From assembly GCF_036408795.1 (NCBI RefSeq), contig NZ_JAZGJP010000010.1, forward strand, positions 20,233 through 84,232: a stretch of 64,000 bases of DNA, read 5' to 3'. Below the pieces are notes generated by a model, which was not told where the DNA came from, ran no database searches, and saw only the letters and a program-made list of their open reading frames with translations. Made by a program: the position numbers and the translations under genes. Positions 42,631-50,936 of the stretch are shown here, piece after piece (within the stretch, counting starts at the first letter, position 1; every line of letters starts with the position of its first letter). The stretch is from Olsenella_L kribbiana (GTDB lineage: Bacteria > Actinomycetota > Coriobacteriia > Coriobacteriales > Atopobiaceae).

Positions 42631-44439
42631 ATGGCACTCAGAAGCACAACCGATTCGAATGACCGCACGACCATCAGGCGCACCCTCCACTACTTCTGGT
42701 GGGTGACGAAGCAGAAGCCCGGCGCCTTCGCCCTTTCTGTCATAGCCTCGGTGGGCTACATTGCCCTCCTCACGTTTGCGAATACCTACGTGATGGGCCT
42801 CATCGTCGACCGCATCCAGGCCTCCCCCGTCACACCCGACGAGGTCTTTTCTGTCTTCGGCCCTTATATCCTGGCGCTCCTTATCGTGAACGCCGTGGGC
42901 CAGACGCTCTCGAAGCTCCAGGACTATGCGGTCTACAAGCTCGAGATCAACGGCGACTACCAGCTCTCGCGCCTCTGCTTCGACACACTCTCGAACCAGA
43001 GCATGACCTTCCACACAGGAAGGTTCGGAGGGTCTCTTGTAAGCCAGACCTCCCGCTTCGTGAGCGGCTACTCGGGCCTTGTGGATGTCCTGACCTACAG
43101 CCTCTGGCCGACGCTCGCCTCGGTCGTCCTCACGATCGCGATGCTGGCGCCTGCTGCCCCTGCCTTCGTCCTCATTCTCATAGCAATGCTTGTTGTCTAT
43201 GTCATCTACGCCTACACGATGTACCGCAGGATACTTCCGCTCTCCTCTGCTGCCTCCCAGGCACAGAACCGCCTCTCCGGCATCCTCTCGGACGCCGTGA
43301 CGAACATCCTCGCCGTCAAGACCTGCGGCCGCGAAGACTATGAGCGCAGCCTCTTCGATGAAGCAGACAGAGAGGCCATGGACAAAGAGAACGTGAACAT
43401 GCATGCGACCATGAAACGCGGCTTCACGACAAGCGCCCTCATCACGATCATCATGTTCGTGACCTCGATCTTCGTGAGCGGCGGCAATGCCTGGTTCGGC
43501 ATCAGCGCAGGCACGCTGGTCATGATGTTCACCTATACGTACAACCTGACGATGCGCTTCAACTACTTCAACTCGATGATGCAGCGCATCAACAGGGCGC
43601 TGGGAGACGCGGCTGCAATGACGAAGGTGCTGGACGAGCCGACGCTCGTCGCAGACAGGTCCGATGCCAAGCCCCTCGAGGTGCATGAGGGCGGCATCAG
43701 CTTCGAGCACATCCGCTTCCGGTATGCAGATGCCCCGAAGGGCTCCTATGTCTTCGAGGACCTGAATCTCGATATCGCTCCCGGCCAGCGCGTGGGCCTC
43801 GTGGGCCGCTCAGGCTCCGGCAAGACGACGCTCACGAAGCTCCTGCTGCGCCTCGACGATGTCCAGGGAGGACAGGTCCTTGTGGATGGCCAGGATGTGA
43901 GCGCCTGTACGCAGCAGTCGCTGCGCCGCCAGGTTGCCTACGTGCCGCAGGAGCCCCTTCTCTTCCACCGTTCCATCCGCGAAAACATTGCCTATGGCAG
44001 GCCAGAGGCCACAGAGGAAGAAATCAGGCGTGCTGCCGCTGAGGCCAATGCCCTCGAGTTCATCGAGCGGCTCCCCCAGGGCCTTGACACCATGGTCGGC
44101 GAGCGCGGCGTCAGGCTCTCGGGCGGACAGCGCCAGCGCGTGGCCATCGCCCGTGCCATCCTCGCAGACTGCCCGATCCTCGTGCTCGACGAGGCGACAA
44201 GCGCCCTCGACAGCGAATCCGAGGCCCTTGTCCAGGAAGCCCTCGGAAACCTCATGCGCGGCCGCACTGCAATCGTGGTGGCCCACCGCCTCTCCACCGT
44301 GGCAGCCCTCGACCGCATCGTCGTGCTTGCCGGCGGCAGGATCGTGGAGGATGGCACGCACGCAGAGCTCGTGCAGGAAGGCGGCGCGTACGCAGAGCTC
44401 TGGAAGCGCCAGACCGGCGGCTTCCTCGAGGCGGAGTGA
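42631..44439 (+). CDS. ABC exporter (fused membrane and ATPase domains)
   Basis: The 602-residue protein has an exporter membrane domain of six helices (about 30-330) and an ATPase domain. Its motifs are Walker A VGRSGSGKTT, signature RLSGGQRQR, Walker B ILVLDEATSALD and VVAHRLSTVAAL, with all catalytic residues intact. It is probably a homodimeric multidrug/lipid exporter. It diverges from the MarR operon and shares the intergenic operators. Its last 105 codons are repeated at 46726-47040, beyond the toxin/antitoxin genes. Confidence 0.93.
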   Translation: MALRSTTDSNDRTTIRRTLHYFWWVTKQKPGAFALSVIASVGYIALLTFANTYVMGLIVDRIQASPVTPDEVFSVFGPYILALLIVNAVGQTLSKLQDYAVYKLEINGDYQLSRLCFDTLSNQSMTFHTGRFGGSLVSQTSRFVSGYSGLVDVLTYSLWPTLASVVLTIAMLAPAAPAFVLILIAMLVVYVIYAYTMYRRILPLSSAASQAQNRLSGILSDAVTNILAVKTCGREDYERSLFDEADREAMDKENVNMHATMKRGFTTSALITIIMFVTSIFVSGGNAWFGISAGTLVMMFTYTYNLTMRFNYFNSMMQRINRALGDAAAMTKVLDEPTLVADRSDAKPLEVHEGGISFEHIRFRYADAPKGSYVFEDLNLDIAPGQRVGLVGRSGSGKTTLTKLLLRLDDVQGGQVLVDGQDVSACTQQSLRRQVAYVPQEPLLFHRSIRENIAYGRPEATEEEIRRAAAEANALEFIERLPQGLDTMVGERGVRLSGGQRQRVAIARAILADCPILVLDEATSALDSESEALVQEALGNLMRGRTAIVVAHRLSTVAALDRIVVLAGGRIVEDGTHAELVQEGGAYAELWKRQTGGFLEAE

Positions 44440-44440
44440 G
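44126..44440 (+). repeat. 315-bp direct repeat, copy 1 (3' end of the ABC exporter)
   Basis: It runs from the ABC signature region to just past the stop codon. By base-by-base comparison it differs from copy 2 (46726-47040) at two positions (44163 and 44396). It is in the same orientation, 2,600 bases away. Confidence 0.95.
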
Positions 44441-44460
44441 CACACGCTGCAACCGAGTCC

Positions 44461-44506
44461 CTTTAGGCGGCGGCAAATCACCCTTCAGACTGTTCGCCGC
44501 CTAAAG
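44461..44506. repeat. 12-bp inverted repeat at the left junction of the TA island
   Basis: CTTTAGGCGGCG and its perfect complement CGCCGCCTAAAG are separated by 22 bases. It starts 20 bases after copy 1 of the 315-bp repeat. It could act as the ABC gene's terminator (no T-run) or mark a junction. Confidence 0.6.
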
Positions 44507-44637
44507 GCATGGGAGCCCGAAAAGTGCGGCCTGAGATTCCCACGCTACAAGCATTCTGGCCATTCCTTGCCAGATGGCAGTGATTGAAATGGGGCCCAAC
44601 CTCCCAGAGCGCTGACTCCGATAATGAACAAGGTCTT

Positions 44638-45402
44638 CTATAGACCGTATGAGCGGGCAATCTGTCCCAGCGCCTCGTCCAAGGTCATCCTTACGCCAAT
44701 CTGCCTGAGAGGCACACCTTCCTCGCTCATGATATTGCAGAAGTGGGACATGTCGTCCCTTATGGAGTCTGGAAGGGGCGCAGTCGTCTCGGGCGTGAAG
44801 AGCTGCAGCAGCCTGAAGACGTCATTCTTGTGCTTCCGCAGATCCTTACTATCCACGTGCTCTCCACACGCCCTGCGTTCTCGGAGGTCCAGAAACGCCT
44901 TCGCCTTGAATGGAACCAGATAAGCCTCACCTAGTACGGAGATCCCATCCACGACCTTGCGTCCACCACACATAAACGAGTAGTAGTCGGCATCGAGCAG
45001 GATGGCTGAGAGGCTCGACACGTCCTCCCCCATGGGCACTGGCACGATTTCAAGGCCGTCGGGCTCCGTGATGAAGTTCGGCTCGGTGCCGAAGAGCTCC
45101 ACCATCGAGGGAAAGCCGGATGCGGCCGGTTTCGAGAAGCGATAGAAGTGCGCGTTTTCCGTACCCCTGCGCGCCACAGCGTAGCCGCCGTCCGACAAGA
45201 GCTTCCAGATTGCCCGACCGACTTCTGCTGGACGATCTTCTACCATGAGCACAACGTCTATGTCCTTGGTCGCGCGGAACGGCAGGTCCGACGCGTTCAG
45301 CAGTATGTCGCAAGCGGTGCCGCCTATGACGGCGTAGTGCTCCTCAAGCCCCGCCATGTACTCGCCGAATCGCCCCAGCCCGTAGACACCGCTCATCGCC
45401 AT
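44638..45402 (-). CDS. nucleotidyltransferase-fold toxin-like protein (AbiEii-like)
   Basis: The 254-residue protein has a minimal nucleotidyltransferase signature: VIGGTACDILL (G27-G28-T29), then FRATKDIDVVLMVED with D47 and D49 as metal ligands. A helical C-terminal half follows. This matches AbiEii/MenT-type toxins, which block growth by transferring nucleotides to tRNA or protein. It overlaps the upstream HTH gene by 10 bases. GGAGGGG precedes ATG 45402; an in-frame ATG lies two codons later. Identity as a toxin is inferred from fold and gene pairing. Confidence 0.75.
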   Translation of the reverse strand: MAMSGVYGLGRFGEYMAGLEEHYAVIGGTACDILLNASDLPFRATKDIDVVLMVEDRPAEVGRAIWKLLSDGGYAVARRGTENAHFYRFSKPAASGFPSMVELFGTEPNFITEPDGLEIVPVPMGEDVSSLSAILLDADYYSFMCGGRKVVDGISVLGEAYLVPFKAKAFLDLRERRACGEHVDSKDLRKHKNDVFRLLQLFTPETTAPLPDSIRDDMSHFCNIMSEEGVPLRQIGVRMTLDEALGQIARSYGL

Positions 45403-46349
45403 AGCCCCTCCTCGCCGAAGAGATCGTCCAGCTCACCATCTATACGCTCGTCTCCCAACCCTGCGAGGGACAGGGCAAGCGATACGTCATCGACGCGCCC
45501 GAGGCCTGCCACCAGCGGGTCGTAGGACCAAAGCTGTAGCTCGACGGTCTCCCCGTCCGACAGCTCGCCTTCCAGGACCTCATCCACCCCCAGCTCCGCG
45601 AGGCGGGCCTTGGCCAACGCCTTCTGGCCGATGGCGGGGGCAAGAAGCATCGAACGATCCGCCAGCGCCGTCTCGCCAGCATCGGGCAATGCCGCCAGGG
45701 CATCCGTGTGCCGAGCCCAGATTGTAGCCGCGACCGGGCTCTTGAGCAGCGGCATCGCCTGCTTCAGGAGGGCGTTCCTCCCTCTGTCATAGTCGAAAGT
45801 GACCTCGCGGCCATCTTTGCCGCGCTCGATCAGACCATGCTGGGCCAGCTCATCGATGGCACGGCTTGCGGAGCTTGCTGTCATACGCGTCACCTCCCTC
45901 AGGCCGATTGAGGTCGAGATCGCAGGGTTTGCCATCATCGTGACAAGCGCCGCCTGTGCCCTTGGCGTGAGCGTGCCGCCAAGCGCACGCCTTTTCGCCT
46001 CCGCCTGCGCGGCAAACCCCAGGAAGGGCAGGTACGCGAGCCTTCCGGGAACGATGACCGGGATGCCCCGCGCGACGAGCGCGCGGCGCTGGCGGGAGTC
46101 GATGAGGTCCGACGCGAGCGCGACGGGCAGCTCCGTGAACCGTGCGATCTGCGCGACGACACGCTTGAGCTCCGGCAGGGATTGGCCTCCCCTCGGCAGC
46201 GCAACTAGGAAGTCCGTCCCATCGCAGCTACAGAGCTCGTAGTCTGCTGCCGTGCCCAAGTAGAGCGGGAGCGTCCTTGCTCGGTCCCAGGAAGTTCGTC
46301 TCAGCGCGAGACCGAGTGCATCGCTGAGGTATTCCAGGTACTCCACCAT
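45393..46349 (-). CDS. MarR/winged-helix antitoxin-like protein (AbiEi-like partner)
   Basis: The 318-residue protein has an N-terminal alpha/beta domain (about 1-120: ELCSCDGTDFLVALPRGGQ, then VIVPGRLAYLPFLG). A central winged helix follows (about 125-185: TPRAQAALVTMMANPAISTS, then TASSASRAIDELAQHGLIERG), and the C-terminal third is helical and acidic. Pairing with the nucleotidyltransferase suggests a type IV-like toxin/antitoxin unit with the HTH protein as antitoxin and autorepressor. ATG 46349 follows GGGGGTCA; an in-frame ATG at 46367 is possible. Confidence 0.72.
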   Translation of the reverse strand: MVEYLEYLSDALGLALRRTSWDRARTLPLYLGTAADYELCSCDGTDFLVALPRGGQSLPELKRVVAQIARFTELPVALASDLIDSRQRRALVARGIPVIVPGRLAYLPFLGFAAQAEAKRRALGGTLTPRAQAALVTMMANPAISTSIGLREVTRMTASSASRAIDELAQHGLIERGKDGREVTFDYDRGRNALLKQAMPLLKSPVAATIWARHTDALAALPDAGETALADRSMLLAPAIGQKALAKARLAELGVDEVLEGELSDGETVELQLWSYDPLVAGLGRVDDVSLALSLAGLGDERIDGELDDLFGEEGLWR

Positions 46350-46362
46350 TGACCCCCACACA

Positions 46363-46390
46363 TGCATTGCAATATTTCATCTTCAATGCA
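46363..46390. promoter_or_regulatory. inverted repeat at the toxin/antitoxin promoter
   Basis: TGCATTG and CAATGCA arms are 14 bases apart, just upstream of the HTH gene start in an AT-rich stretch. The placement fits an antitoxin operator. Confidence 0.5.
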
Positions 46391-46654
46391 AGTTTACATT
46401 TTTTCTGCAATTATATCAACTGTCGTAAGCAGAATGGATGGCGGACTGCCAGCAAGATTGCCATATCATCAATCGGGTGGACGTGAAATAGACAACTGTT
46501 TTGCGCTCTCAGCCGGGAACTTGTGCGCTTTCATGTCGAGAGAATTAGATGATGCGCGGGTCATGCGCAACTGCTCAGGTACTGGACAAACGTAGCTTTG
46601 AAGCTCGGGAACAGGGCACTGGCGGAGTACTGAATTCAGACCGCCTGCCCACCG

Positions 46655-47039
46655 GGCTCGACACCATGGTTGGCGCCACGCGACGTTGACATGCCTGTGA
46701 GGCAGACTTGCCTGCACGAGACCGCGACAGCGCCAGCGCGTGGCCATCGCCCGTGCCATCCTTGCAGACTGCCCGATCCTCGTGCTCGACGAGGCGACAA
46801 GCGCCCTCGACAGCGAATCCGAGGCCCTTGTCCAGGAAGCCCTCGGAAACCTCATGCGCGGCCGCACTGCAATCGTGGTGGCCCACCGCCTCTCCACCGT
46901 GGCAGCCCTCGACCGCATCGTCGTGCTTGCCGGCGGCAGGATCGTGGAGGATGGCACGCACGCAGAGCTCGTGCAGGAAGGCGGCACGTACGCAGAGCTC
47001 TGGAAGCGCCAGACCGGCGGCTTCCTCGAGGCGGAGTGA
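46655..47039 (+). pseudogene. 3' fragment of an ABC exporter gene
   Basis: From 46726 the sequence is nearly identical to 44126-44440 and encodes the last ~105 residues of the exporter (Walker B to stop). Before that, 46655-46677 still resembles the parent (ACACCATGGT-GGCG) but with substitutions, and the next ~48 bases do not match. No start or Walker A is present, so it cannot make a transporter. Confidence 0.85.
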
Positions 47040-47040
47040 G
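46726..47040 (+). repeat. 315-bp direct repeat, copy 2
   Basis: This is the partner of 44126-44440. The two copies enclose 2,285 bases holding the toxin/antitoxin genes. Confidence 0.95.
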
Positions 47041-47134
47041 AGCGTGCCCGTCTTTCAGCTCAGCAGAGGACGAATGCGCCCTTGCGTGCTCAGTCCGCGC
47101 ATCTCGCCGGACGAAACAGCCGCACATGCTCGTG

Positions 47135-47159
47135 GGGCGCTGCTGCCTCGGCAGCGCCC
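47135..47159. terminator. hairpin between the ABC fragment and mupG
   Basis: GGGCGCTGC pairs with GCAGCGCCC around TGCCTCG. It may terminate the MurNAc operon on the minus strand, about 100 bases past the mupG stop. There is no T-run. Confidence 0.45.
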
Positions 47160-47254
47160 TGAGCGGCGCCGGACTTCTGCATCTCGCCTGACGAGGCTGG
47201 TCGGCTCGCCACAGAGCAGCAGCACTGGCGGCAGGAGCGCCCTGCAGAGAAAGC

Positions 47255-48322
47255 CTATGCCTTGTCCTTGACGAGCCTGAAGCCAGCACCCTGCCTGATA
47301 TAGGGCAGCAGTGCGAGATCTGGCTCCGCAATGCGGCCGATCTTGACGTCGCGCCTGTCGAGCGCAAAGCTCTGGCGCGCAATCTCGAGCTCGCCTGCAT
47401 AGCGGCCATATGCCGTCGTGCTCATGAGGATATCTCCCGCATGGACATCCATGTCGCGTACGTCCTGGGAGGGCTTTGGTGCTTCCACATCCTTCCAGCG
47501 GCGCGACTCCTGCGAGCGCACGATCCAGGGCGAGGAGTCAGGGCGGTCATGCTGCAGACGGCCGAAGAGCGACTGATAGGGCTCTGCGAGCTCTGCTGCG
47601 AGGTCGATCACATTCTGGGAGATGCCGGCAATCCTTTTCCAGACCGTCTTGGAGACATCCGGATCCCCGACTAGCACCGCATCGCAGCCTGCCGATGCAA
47701 GCTCGAGCATATCGAGGAAGAGCCTGTCGCCGGCATCTCCCCTATGTGCCTCGACGGTCGGCAGCCCCTCATGAAGCGGCCCCCTGAGCTCCCTGTCGCC
47801 GGGCACGAACCCCATCACCTCAAACCCGAGTGCCTTGAGCCTCTGGTTGGTCCGCACCACATCTTCTATGGAAAGCCCTGTCAGAGGCTTCGGATAGAAG
47901 TTGTGGCAGGCAGCGAAGCGGCTGAAGTCTGCACCTGCTGCACGCCACTGCGCAATGTCGGATTCGGAGATCGTCGAGGCATTGAACACCACATGGAAGA
48001 AGTTCGAGAGCTCGACCGTCTGACGTGCATCGAAGCCATCGTCCAGACGGATATATTCGACACCGAGACGGCCCACATCGCCGAAGTCCCTGCATCCGAG
48101 CTTGGCAAGCGTTGCCGGCGACACGTCCGCAATCAGGGCAAGCCCATGGTCGCGGCACAGAGCGATCAGCCTCTTTGCCTCCTGCGCAAAATCGAGGCCC
48201 GACTCCTCCGGTATATGGAACGAGGTGAAGGCATACTTCGCTCCCGCAAGCGATGCCTTCTCCACGACCGCGGCGTTTGCCAGATAGCCCGATGCGAAAT
48301 ACAGGGAAATGCCTGTTTCCAT
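47255..48322 (-). CDS. mupG: 6-phospho-N-acetylmuramidase (DUF871 family)
   Basis: The 355-residue protein begins METGISLYFASGYLANAAVVEKASLAGAKYAFTSFHIPEE, the typical DUF871 start. It has a TIM-barrel-like first part (RLDDGFDARQTVELS, then NFYPKPLTGLS) and a cyclophilin-like C-terminal part. MupG cleaves MurNAc-6-phosphate-GlcNAc taken up by MurP. It is the last gene of a minus-strand operon murR-murQ-murP-mupG, 107 bases after murP. It completes a peptidoglycan-fragment recycling route. Confidence 0.9.
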   Translation of the reverse strand: METGISLYFASGYLANAAVVEKASLAGAKYAFTSFHIPEESGLDFAQEAKRLIALCRDHGLALIADVSPATLAKLGCRDFGDVGRLGVEYIRLDDGFDARQTVELSNFFHVVFNASTISESDIAQWRAAGADFSRFAACHNFYPKPLTGLSIEDVVRTNQRLKALGFEVMGFVPGDRELRGPLHEGLPTVEAHRGDAGDRLFLDMLELASAGCDAVLVGDPDVSKTVWKRIAGISQNVIDLAAELAEPYQSLFGRLQHDRPDSSPWIVRSQESRRWKDVEAPKPSQDVRDMDVHAGDILMSTTAYGRYAGELEIARQSFALDRRDVKIGRIAEPDLALLPYIRQGAGFRLVKDKA

Positions 48323-48429
48323 GAACAGTCCTCCATCCAGGAGCGGAAGCGCTCTTCTTCAGAAAGCGGGCCCGCAGGATTGCTCCTGCAGGTCCGCATG
48401 CCAGAACCTGTTTCGGTACAGATAGAAGT

Positions 48430-49914
48430 CTATGCCTCGCTGCCGAAGACGTCGTTGATGCGGTCTTCGTCCACGCCGAAGAAATACGTGAGGGCAAAGC
48501 CTGCTGCGTAGGCTGCAAGCATCGCAACAACATAGAGCCCCTGCGTGCCCGGAACGACGATCAGAAGGCCGAAGAGGCCCGAGACGCCCTGGGAGACCGT
48601 GCCGAGATGGAAGAGCCAGGCAAGGATGCCGCCGACGCCCGATCCCAGGCAGGCTGTCACGAAGGGCTTGCCGAGCGGCAGCGTCACGGCATACATCAGA
48701 GGCTCGCCGACACCGAGGATGCCGACAGGGATGGACTCGCGCAGGTACGTCTTCACGCGCGTGTTCTTCGTCTTCACGTAGAGGGCAAGGCCGGCACCGA
48801 CCTGGCCGCCGCCTGCCATCATGAGGATCGGGAGCAGATAGTTGATGCCGCCGGTCGGACCCGCAGGATCGTTGAGCATTGCATGGATCGGGGTAAGTGC
48901 CTGGTGCAGGCCGACCGCGACGAGCGGCAGGAATGTTGCAGACAGAAGATAGGCGCCGACGACGCCGAGCACGTTGTAGAAGAAGAACAGGACGAAGAAG
49001 ATGCCCTGGGTGAGGAAGGCGCCGACCGGCTGCAGAACGAGCACGGAGACGACCGAGCCGATGCAGACCGTGAAGAGCGGCGTCAGGAACGTGTCGAGCG
49101 CGCTCGGCATGACCTTATGGAACTTCTTCTCGAGCCATGCAAAGAAGATGCCGCAGATGAGGGCACCCAGAAGGCCGCCTGCAGACGGGTTGTAGACCGT
49201 CGAGAAGTTGATCGCGAAGGCGCCTTGGGCGAAGGACGGAACCGGCACGGCAATCGGCAGGTTCACGGCTGCAGCGCCGTCAGCAGTCTTGAGCAGAAGC
49301 GGCATGGAAGCATTCGCGATGGAAAGCGCACCTGCCATGGCGCCGAGGATGCCGGATCCTCCGAACTCCTTGGAGGCATTCATGCCGACGAAGAGCGGCA
49401 GATACAGGAACAGTGCCCAGCCCATCGTGCGGATGCACTGGTACCACCAGACGCCTGCGAATGCATTGCCGCTCGAGACATTGATGACATTGGCGATGCC
49501 GTTGATGAGGCCAGCGGCGATGATGCCCGGCAGCAGCGGCACGAAGATGTTCGCGATCTTCTTGAGGAAGCGCTGTACCGGCTTGTCGTGCTTTGCCTTC
49601 TGTGCTGCCTTGTTCCTCGCGGCAGCATCGTTTACGACATCAGCCATATCGTCCGGCTTGATGCCGGTGAGCTTCGAGAACGGCTCGAGGACCTTGTTCA
49701 CGGTGCCCGGCCCGAAGACGATCTCATAGCGGTCTCCGTCAGCGACAAGGCCCATGACGCCTTCGACCTGCTTGACCGCTGCCTCGTCGACCTTGGAGGG
49801 ATCTGCTACCTTCACCCTCAGCCTTGTCATGCACGCCATGTTGCCCACGACGTTGGATTTGCCGCCCACAGCGGCCAGGACGCCCTTGGCAATCCCTTCG
49901 AAATCCTTGCTCAT
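48430..49914 (-). CDS. murP: PTS EIIBC for N-acetylmuramic acid / MurNAc-GlcNAc
   Basis: The 494-residue protein has an EIIB domain with phosphorylated C28 (VVGNMACMTRLRVKV), a basic linker (ARNKAAQKAKHDKPVQRFLKKI) and an EIIC domain of about ten helices with SVGEPLMY-like VGEPLMYAVTLPLG. Its place between murQ and mupG identifies the substrate. It lacks EIIA. GAGGAGG precedes ATG 49914; the longer frame to 50073 is not needed. A gap of 64 bases separates it from murQ. Confidence 0.9.
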   Translation of the reverse strand: MSKDFEGIAKGVLAAVGGKSNVVGNMACMTRLRVKVADPSKVDEAAVKQVEGVMGLVADGDRYEIVFGPGTVNKVLEPFSKLTGIKPDDMADVVNDAAARNKAAQKAKHDKPVQRFLKKIANIFVPLLPGIIAAGLINGIANVINVSSGNAFAGVWWYQCIRTMGWALFLYLPLFVGMNASKEFGGSGILGAMAGALSIANASMPLLLKTADGAAAVNLPIAVPVPSFAQGAFAINFSTVYNPSAGGLLGALICGIFFAWLEKKFHKVMPSALDTFLTPLFTVCIGSVVSVLVLQPVGAFLTQGIFFVLFFFYNVLGVVGAYLLSATFLPLVAVGLHQALTPIHAMLNDPAGPTGGINYLLPILMMAGGGQVGAGLALYVKTKNTRVKTYLRESIPVGILGVGEPLMYAVTLPLGKPFVTACLGSGVGGILAWLFHLGTVSQGVSGLFGLLIVVPGTQGLYVVAMLAAYAAGFALTYFFGVDEDRINDVFGSEA

Positions 49915-49978
49915 TGTTCCTCCTCGTCTTGCTTTGCCGAGCGGACAGTCCCCATCTGCCGTCCGCCGTATGCCATGT

Positions 49979-50899
49979 TCAGCTCTCCCTGAGAGCCTGG
50001 CGGACCTTGCCGCCGCAGACAGCGAGCCTGCGCTTCGCCTCGTCTGCCGAAACATCTCCCAGGATCGAGACAATCGCGCACTTCGCAGAGCCGCCCGCCT
50101 CTTGAAGCGCCCGCTCCGCCTCAGTGCGGTCGGCGCCCGTGGCGGCCATCACGATGTTCTGTGCCCTGACCTCGAGCTTCTCGTTCGACTGCTGCACGTC
50201 GACCATCAGGTTCTCGTATGCCTTGCCGCAGCCGACCATAGCTCCGGTCGAGATCATGTTGAGGATCATCTTCTGTGCCGTGCCGGCCTTCAGGCGGGTA
50301 GATCCCGTCAGCACTTCCGGCCCGCAGCAGGGCTCGATTGCGAGGTCTGCACACTTTCCGATATCTGACCCCTTGTTGCAGGCGATTGCCACCGTGCGGC
50401 AGCCGAGCTCGTGCGCATGCCTGAGCCCGCCGATCACATAGGGTGTCCGTCCCGAGGCAGCGATGCCGATGGGAAGGTCATGCGGTCCCAGATGCAGCGC
50501 ATCGAGCTCCTCTGCACAGAGCGTGAGCGAATCCTCCGCCCCTTCGACAGCACGCACGAATGCATGCTCCCCGCCTGCGATGAGGCCGACAACCCTATCG
50601 GGCGAGACGCCGAATGTCGGCGGGCACTCGACCGCATCGAGCACGCCGAGCCTGCCCGAGGTGCCAGCCCCGAAGTAGACGATCCTGCCGCCTGCCGCAA
50701 GCGCATCGCGTGCCCATTCCACGGCCGTGGCAACTTCGCCGAGCACGTCGTGCACGGCAGTTGCGACCTTTGCATCCTCCGAGTTCATCACCTCGACAAG
50801 CTCGCGCGGTCTCATCTCGTCGAGATGCATGGTCCGGGGATTGCGCGCTTCGGTCGAAAGCTTCCCGAGGTCGATCGCAGGCTTCTCTTCCTCTGCCAT
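49979..50899 (-). CDS. murQ: N-acetylmuramic acid 6-phosphate etherase
   Basis: The 306-residue protein has the SIS fold and MurQ signatures: STEARNPRTMHLDEM, FGAGTSGRLGVLDAVECPPTFG, IGIAASGRTPYVIGGL and TGSTRLKAGTAQKMILNM. It cleaves the lactyl ether of MurNAc-6-phosphate to GlcNAc-6-phosphate and D-lactate. ATG 50899 has AAAGGG nearby; the ORF extends to 50953 without family similarity. It lies 37 bases after the regulator gene. Confidence 0.96.
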   Translation of the reverse strand: MAEEEKPAIDLGKLSTEARNPRTMHLDEMRPRELVEVMNSEDAKVATAVHDVLGEVATAVEWARDALAAGGRIVYFGAGTSGRLGVLDAVECPPTFGVSPDRVVGLIAGGEHAFVRAVEGAEDSLTLCAEELDALHLGPHDLPIGIAASGRTPYVIGGLRHAHELGCRTVAIACNKGSDIGKCADLAIEPCCGPEVLTGSTRLKAGTAQKMILNMISTGAMVGCGKAYENLMVDVQQSNEKLEVRAQNIVMAATGADRTEAERALQEAGGSAKCAIVSILGDVSADEAKRRLAVCGGKVRQALRES

Positions 50900-50936
50900 T
50901 GCCCTTTCCGCTCCTTTCTCCTTGCACTTCTGTCTT

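Noticed and set aside
40166..42706. 846-residue plus-strand open frame opposite the MarR/ABC operon
   Set aside because: It is an antisense shadow rich in His, Arg and Asp; the minus-strand genes have full family motifs.
44126..47040. Insertion sequence or integrative element carrying the TA genes
   Set aside because: No transposase, integrase, terminal inverted repeats at both ends or short target-site duplication; the flanks are 315-bp gene copies.
47090..47200. Similar CATCTCGCC-GACGA segments twice between the ABC fragment and mupG
   Set aside because: Too short and degenerate to support a repeat family.
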